Of a stretch of DNA of 64,000 nucleotides, positions 59,740 to 64,000 are shown piece by piece. Below the pieces are notes generated by a model, which had not been told where the DNA came from, made no database searches, and saw only the letters and a program-made list of their open reading frames with translations. The stretch lies in contig NZ_BSCT01000008.1 of the NCBI RefSeq assembly GCF_030159255.1, positions 1-64,000 of the forward strand. Reading direction: 5' to 3'. A program made the translations under genes and the position numbers. Position 1 is the stretch's first letter; every line of letters begins with the position of its first letter. This DNA comes from Bradyrhizobium sp. SSBR45G (GTDB lineage Bacteria; Pseudomonadota; Alphaproteobacteria; Rhizobiales; Xanthobacteraceae).

Positions 59740-60827
59740 GGCGAGGCTTCGGCGATCTTGATCGGTCCGGCCGTTCCGATCATCTGGGCCATGGCCGGAG
59801 TAAGACAGATGCGTAACGTTGCGGCTGGATGGCCGGCGGGGCGACGCAGGAAGGCGGCGAGTTGCGGATCCGTCGACGAATCCGCGACGGCCGTGGCCAG
59901 CACGTAAACGTCGCTGGGACGCAGCGTGAGGCCCAGGCTGCGGCCGATCCTCAGCAAAGCCTCCTGCTGCACAGGCCGGTACTTTCGCGGCAGGTCGAGG
60001 ACGGCATGGCGGTCGATCAAAGCCGTGCCGAGCTGCAGCGAGGTCAGGTTCTTGAACCATTGATTCCCGAGCAGGCTGGGCACCGGGTGGCGACAGAGGA
60101 CGCCGCCGATCCGGTCATAGTAGACGCCAAACGGCTTCGACAGGCTGAACGTCACCGCCAGGACCGCCCCGCAGTCGGCTGAGATTCGCTGTGCCGGCAA
60201 TTCGGCGGTGGCGCCGACATAGGTCAGATCGAGCAGAACGCGCGGTTCTCGGCCATTGTCGACCAGCGCAAGAAATGCGTTGGCATCGCTCCAGACATTG
60301 CCGTCGATGGCAGATGGCTGGCTGAGGCAGAAGAGCGCTGAAGCGGGCAGCTGAGCCGCCACCGCCTCCCAATCGGCCCGCGCATGTTCGACGACGGCGA
60401 TCCCGCACGCCTCCGCATAGGCGCGGTATCCCTCGTACTCGCCGGCAAAAATATGAACTTCAGGGGCAAAGCGCTCCTTGTGAGCGCGATTGCCATATTG
60501 TGCGATCAGATGAAACAGCGCTTCGCTGGCGCCGGAGGTCGGATAGCGCCAGGGGAAATCAGCCGCTGACATCGCGACCATCGGCGCCGTCCATGCCGTC
60601 CATCGTTCGATGAGGATTTCGTGGCTCTTGAACTGCTTGCCGGTCCAGGCCTCACGAAACTGCTCGAGATGGACCCGTCGCGCAGCATCGGGTCCGGCGC
60701 TGCAGTTTCCCAGAATGAGGTGCTTTGCCGCCTCGGTCTCGGGGGTCACGAGGGCGTAGACGGTCTTGCTGCCGCCGGCGTCCTTGACCAGCCGATCGAA
60801 ATCAATGTCCTGGCTCGTGCTCTGCAT
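59736..60827 (-). CDS. PLP-dependent aminotransferase-fold enzyme
   Basis: 363 residues. Fold type I features: phosphate-side TSGASEALF (98-105), FCLSQPSAIDGNVW (NP-region equivalent), D200 in LLDLTYVGA beside the pyridine nitrogen, and K231 in TFSLSKPFGVYYDRIGG. Shorter than typical class I enzymes. Substrate not identifiable; with its coupled HExxH partner it forms a two-gene unit, minus strand, inserted between the LpoA-like gene and hemW. More A/T-rich than the neighbours, so transfer is possible. Confidence 0.8.
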   Translation of the reverse strand: MQSTSQDIDFDRLVKDAGGSKTVYALVTPETEAAKHLILGNCSAGPDAARRVHLEQFREAWTGKQFKSHEILIERWTAWTAPMVAMSAADFPWRYPTSGASEALFHLIAQYGNRAHKERFAPEVHIFAGEYEGYRAYAEACGIAVVEHARADWEAVAAQLPASALFCLSQPSAIDGNVWSDANAFLALVDNGREPRVLLDLTYVGATAELPAQRISADCGAVLAVTFSLSKPFGVYYDRIGGVLCRHPVPSLLGNQWFKNLTSLQLGTALIDRHAVLDLPRKYRPVQQEALLRIGRSLGLTLRPSDVYVLATAVADSSTDPQLAAFLRRPAGHPAATLRICLTPAMAQMIGTAGPIKIAEASP

Positions 60828-60963
60828 GGGGAGCCTTGATAGGGCAAAATCATTACCCGTTATCTAGCCGGAGACCCTGCCACGCTTTTTTTGAGGCCAA
60901 GTACATTTGAGGTTGTGCCGTTCCCCCACCGTTCGACGGAGGGAGCCGACCCGTGCCGACGCG

Positions 60964-62121
60964 TCAGGCGGCGAGATCGGCGACGACGGCGTCGAGCACC
61001 GGGAAGCCGTCCTGGGTGACGCGCAGCCGGCCATCGGGATCGACGGCGATCGCCCCCTCTTCGCGCAGCAGCGCGATGCGGCGCGGGTCGAGCGCCCGTC
61101 CCGAGATCGCCTGATAACGCTGCGGATCGATGCCCTCGGTGAGGCGGAGCCCCATCAGCAGGAATTCGTCGGCGCGCTCCTCGCGGTTGAGCTGATCGTC
61201 GGTCAGGACGCCGTGGCCATTGGATTCGACGCGCATCACCCAGGCTTCCGGACGCTTGTCGGTCGCCGTGGCGTGACGGATGCCGTCGATGTCCAGCCGG
61301 CCGTGGGCGCCAGGACCGATGCCGGCATATTCCTGGCCGCGCCAGTACACCAGATTGTGCCGGCACTCCGCGCCGGGGCGGGCGTGATTGGAGATCTCAT
61401 AGGCCGGCAGACCATGCCGCGCGCAGATCTCCTGCGTGACGTCGTAGAGCGTGCGCGCCAGACCTTCATCCGGTGTCTTCAGCTTGCCGGCGGCGTGCAG
61501 CCCGAAGAACGGCGTGCCTTCCTCGATGGTCAGCTGGTACAGCGACAGATGCTCGGCCGCCTCGCCGATCGCGCGCGTCAGCTCCGCGGTCCACATGTCA
61601 GGCGTCTGGTCGGGCCGCGCGTAGATCAGGTCGAACGAATAGCGGTCGAAGGCGCCACGCGCGATCGCGACCGCCTGCATCGCCTCCTCCGCCGTGTGCA
61701 GCCGTCCGAGCATCTTCAGCGACGCGTCGTCCATGGCCTGGACGCCGAGCGAGACACGGTTGACGCCGGCCGCGCGATAGCCGGCAAAGCGCGTGGCTTC
61801 GACGCTGGTCGGATTGGCCTCGAGCGACACCTCGACGTCGCCGGCGACGTGCCAGTGCTTGCCGATCGCGTCGAGAATGGCGCCGACGGTCTGTGGCTGC
61901 ATCAGCGACGGCGTGCCGCCGCCGAGAAAGATCGAGCTGACGGTGCGCGGCCCGGTGCGCGCGGCGGTGGTCGCGATCTCCTGCGCAAAGGCGCGGGCGA
62001 AGCGGTCCTGGTCGATGGCAGCGTGGCGGACATGGCTGTTGAAGTCGCAATAGGGACATTTCGACAGGCAGAACGGCCAGTGCACATAGACGCCGAACGC
62101 TTCGCTGTCAGCGCTGGTCAA
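60964..62121 (-). CDS. hemW: Radical SAM protein HemW
   Basis: Haem chaperone related to oxygen-independent coproporphyrinogen oxidase. 385 residues. FeS/SAM motif [20 protein letters not shown] (CxxxCxxC), [20 protein letters not shown], and C-terminal HemN domain. It lacks the longer N-terminus of true HemN. Overlaps rdgB by 14 bases. Confidence 0.94.
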   Translation of the reverse strand: MTSADSEAFGVYVHWPFCLSKCPYCDFNSHVRHAAIDQDRFARAFAQEIATTAARTGPRTVSSIFLGGGTPSLMQPQTVGAILDAIGKHWHVAGDVEVSLEANPTSVEATRFAGYRAAGVNRVSLGVQAMDDASLKMLGRLHTAEEAMQAVAIARGAFDRYSFDLIYARPDQTPDMWTAELTRAIGEAAEHLSLYQLTIEEGTPFFGLHAAGKLKTPDEGLARTLYDVTQEICARHGLPAYEISNHARPGAECRHNLVYWRGQEYAGIGPGAHGRLDIDGIRHATATDKRPEAWVMRVESNGHGVLTDDQLNREERADEFLLMGLRLTEGIDPQRYQAISGRALDPRRIALLREEGAIAVDPDGRLRVTQDGFPVLDAVVADLAA

Positions 62122-62752
62122 GGCAGATCTCCGCGAGCTTCACGAAGGCGCGGGCGCGGTGCGACAGTCCGAGGCCGAGCGGCGGCAGCCCGTGCTTCTC
62201 GATGCTCGTCATCTCGCCGAAGGTGCGGTCGTGTCCATCGGGCAGGAACATCGGGTCATAGCCGAAGCCGGCCGTGCCACGCGGCGGCCATACCAGGGTG
62301 CCGTCGACGCGCGCTTCGACCTCCTCGACGTGTCCGTCCGGCCAGGCCACGCACAGCGCCGAGACGAAATGCGCCGTGCGCTTGTCGGCACGGACCGCGC
62401 CGCGCTCCTGCAGCAGCCGCTCGATCCGCGTCATCGCCGCACTGAAATCCTTGCCCGGGCCGGCCCAGCGCGCCGAGTAGATCCCCGGCGCGCCGTCCAG
62501 CGCATGGACAACGATGCCCGAATCGTCGGCAAAGGCCGGCAATTGCGCCGCCTCTGCCGCGGCGACGGCCTTGATGCGGGCATTGGCCTCGAACGTGTCG
62601 CCGGTCTCCTCGGGTTCGCCGAGCCCGAGCTCGCCGGCGGAGACGGCCTCGATCCCATGGGGCGCCAGCAGCTCGCGCATCTCGGCGAGCTTGCCGGGAT
62701 TGTGGGTCGCAATGACGATGCGCCCTGAGAGCTTGCGGTGCGGACGGCTCAC
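62108..62752 (-). CDS. rdgB: XTP/dITP diphosphatase
   Basis: Removes deaminated purine nucleotides. 214 residues. [52 protein letters not shown] all conserved. Overlaps both neighbours (14 and 4 bases), so it is within the rph-rdgB-hemW operon. Confidence 0.96.
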   Translation of the reverse strand: MSRPHRKLSGRIVIATHNPGKLAEMRELLAPHGIEAVSAGELGLGEPEETGDTFEANARIKAVAAAEAAQLPAFADDSGIVVHALDGAPGIYSARWAGPGKDFSAAMTRIERLLQERGAVRADKRTAHFVSALCVAWPDGHVEEVEARVDGTLVWPPRGTAGFGYDPMFLPDGHDRTFGEMTSIEKHGLPPLGLGLSHRARAFVKLAEICLDQR

Positions 62753-63462
62753 GCGACGGCCATCTTCTGCAGATCGACAAGGCGCCCCACGCCCTTGCGG
62801 GCCAGCGCCATCAGCGCGAGGAACTCGGCCTCGGTGAACGGCGTCTTCTCCGCCGTGCCCTGCACCTCGATGATGCGGCCGTCGCCGGTCATGACGAAAT
62901 TGGCATCGGTTTCGGCCTCGGAATCCTCGGCGTAATCGAGGTCGAGCACCGGCGTGCCGTTATAGATGCCGCAGGAGATCGCGGCGACATTGGTGCGCAA
63001 GACCTCGGTCTTGATCATGTTGCGGGTCTTCATCCACCTGATGCAATCGGCCAGCGCCACCCAGGCGCCGGTGATCGAGGCGGTCCGGGTGCCGCCGTCG
63101 GCCTGCAGCACGTCGCAGTCGACCGTGATCTGGCGCTCGCCGAGCGCTTCCAGGTCGATCGCCGTACGCAGCGAGCGGCCGATCAGGCGCTGGATCTCGA
63201 CGGTGCGGCCGGTCTGCTTGCCGGATGAAGCCTCGCGCCGGGTCCGCTCCAGGGTGGCGCGCGGCAGCATGCCATATTCGGCGGTGACCCAGCCGCGTCC
63301 CTGCCCCTTGAGCCAGGGCGGCAGCCGGTCTTCCAGCGTCGCCGTCACCAGCACGTGGGTGTCGCCGAATTTCACCAGGCAGGAGCCCTCGGCATATTTG
63401 ACGACGCCGCGTTCCAGGCTCACGGCCCGCATTTCGTCCGGTGCACGGCGGCTCGGCCGCAT
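62749..63462 (-). CDS. rph: Ribonuclease PH
   Basis: Phosphorolytic tRNA 3' trimming. 237 residues. [40 protein letters not shown] and [20 protein letters not shown] are conserved; full length. First gene of the run, divergent from hrcA. Confidence 0.97.
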   Translation of the reverse strand: MRPSRRAPDEMRAVSLERGVVKYAEGSCLVKFGDTHVLVTATLEDRLPPWLKGQGRGWVTAEYGMLPRATLERTRREASSGKQTGRTVEIQRLIGRSLRTAIDLEALGERQITVDCDVLQADGGTRTASITGAWVALADCIRWMKTRNMIKTEVLRTNVAAISCGIYNGTPVLDLDYAEDSEAETDANFVMTGDGRIIEVQGTAEKTPFTEAEFLALMALARKGVGRLVDLQKMAVA

Positions 63463-63634
63463 GGATTCTCTCCGTGAAAAAAGCCAAATGACGTCTTGAC
63501 CGGCCTTGTAGGAGGCGGGACCGGCACCGGCAAGGGTTTATGAATGGTGAAACAGGCCGGGCCTCCTCAAGACCGGCTTGCCACCGAGCCGCCGCATGGC
63601 CAGATTATATGCAACTGGGTGAGGAGGATATCTG

Positions 63635-64000
63635 GTGGCCCACCACGATCCGATCAACCTGATGACACCGCCGGCAGGGCTGGCGCAGCTCAACGAACGC
63701 TCGCGCGAGATCTTTCGCCAGATCGTCGAGAGCTACCTGGCGACCGGCGAGCCGGTCGGCTCGCGCAACATCTCGCGGCTGATCGCGGTTCCGTTGTCGC
63801 CGGCCTCGGTGCGCAACGTGATGGCCGATCTCGAGCAGCTCGGCCTGATCTACGCGCCGCACACCTCGGCCGGCCGGCTGCCGACCGAGGCCGGCCTGCG
63901 CTTCTTCGTCGACGCCCTGATGCAGGTCGGCGACATGACCGAGGCCGAGCGGCAGTCGATCCAGAGCCAGCTGGCCTCGGTCGGGCGCGCCCAGTCGGTG
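63635..64000 (+). CDS. hrcA: Heat-inducible transcriptional repressor HrcA (partial, cut by window end)
   Basis: Represses CIRCE-controlled chaperone genes. 122 codons are seen from a GTG at 63635, with GAGGAGG at 63621-63627 and seven-base spacing. The N-terminal winged helix is clear: [60 protein letters not shown]. The rest lies beyond 64000. No CIRCE inverted repeat was seen upstream. Confidence 0.94.
   Translation, partial: MAHHDPINLMTPPAGLAQLNERSREIFRQIVESYLATGEPVGSRNISRLIAVPLSPASVRNVMADLEQLGLIYAPHTSAGRLPTEAGLRFFVDALMQVGDMTEAERQSIQSQLASVGRAQSV

Overview
The window is a stretch of chromosome from an alphaproteobacterium of the order Rhizobiales, most likely Bradyrhizobium or a close relative. 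The evidence is the high G+C content and the dispersed palindromic repeats typical of that genus. The gene order also fits: ppsR-maf-coaE-dnaQ next to hemJ-rho-mnmE-mnmG-rsmG-parA-parB, and hisB-DUF2628-hisH-hisA-hisF-hisE. I saw no rRNA, tRNA, CRISPR array, integrase or transposase. The assignment rests on reading the sequence; no search was run.

Layout. 1-3035: repeats and a free-standing BamA/Omp85 gene. 3036-3860: a non-coding gap with a candidate small RNA and a palindromic repeat. 3861-9580: a class I aminotransferase, ftsK, a LolA-family gene and a DUF2336 gene. 9581-12777: an accessory island with a possible small ORF, a possible gene remnant and a NACHT NTPase with C-terminal pentapeptide repeats. 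12968-17484: comM/yifB behind a LexA-type box, a small exported protein and a hybrid histidine kinase. 17786-22559: the histidine operon with coaA. 22768-25287: hslV-DUF2585-hslU. 25522-30594: a membrane protein, smr, mltA, a Tim44-like gene and secB. 30657-33486: dnaQ, coaE, maf and ppsR, all on the minus strand. 33487-33900: a divergent gap that is the best oriC candidate. 33901-42587: hemJ, rho, mnmE, a parS cluster, mnmG, rsmG, parA and parB. 42963-47172: holA, lptE and leuS. 47424-50204: two GGDEF genes. 50318-57363: yggS, a hydratase, an L,D-transpeptidase, an OmpR-type regulator, a cNMP-domain protein, xthA, gshB, yraN and rsmI. 57667-58866: an LpoA-like lipoprotein. 58870-60827: an unusual two-gene unit made of a PLP enzyme and an HExxH protein. 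60964-64000: hemW, rdgB, rph and the start of hrcA.

Much of the window can be read as the replication-origin and partition domain. Genes on either side of 33487-33900 point away from it. ParA and ParB are encoded 7-9 kb to the right, and at least eight parS-like sites lie between mnmE and the start of rsmG. Most of those sites sit in a tandem repeat that also carries degraded copies of the mnmE 3' end. The most likely accessory systems are the NACHT-pentapeptide protein, a candidate antiphage STAND NTPase, and the PLP/HExxH gene pair. Both interrupt otherwise conserved housekeeping order.
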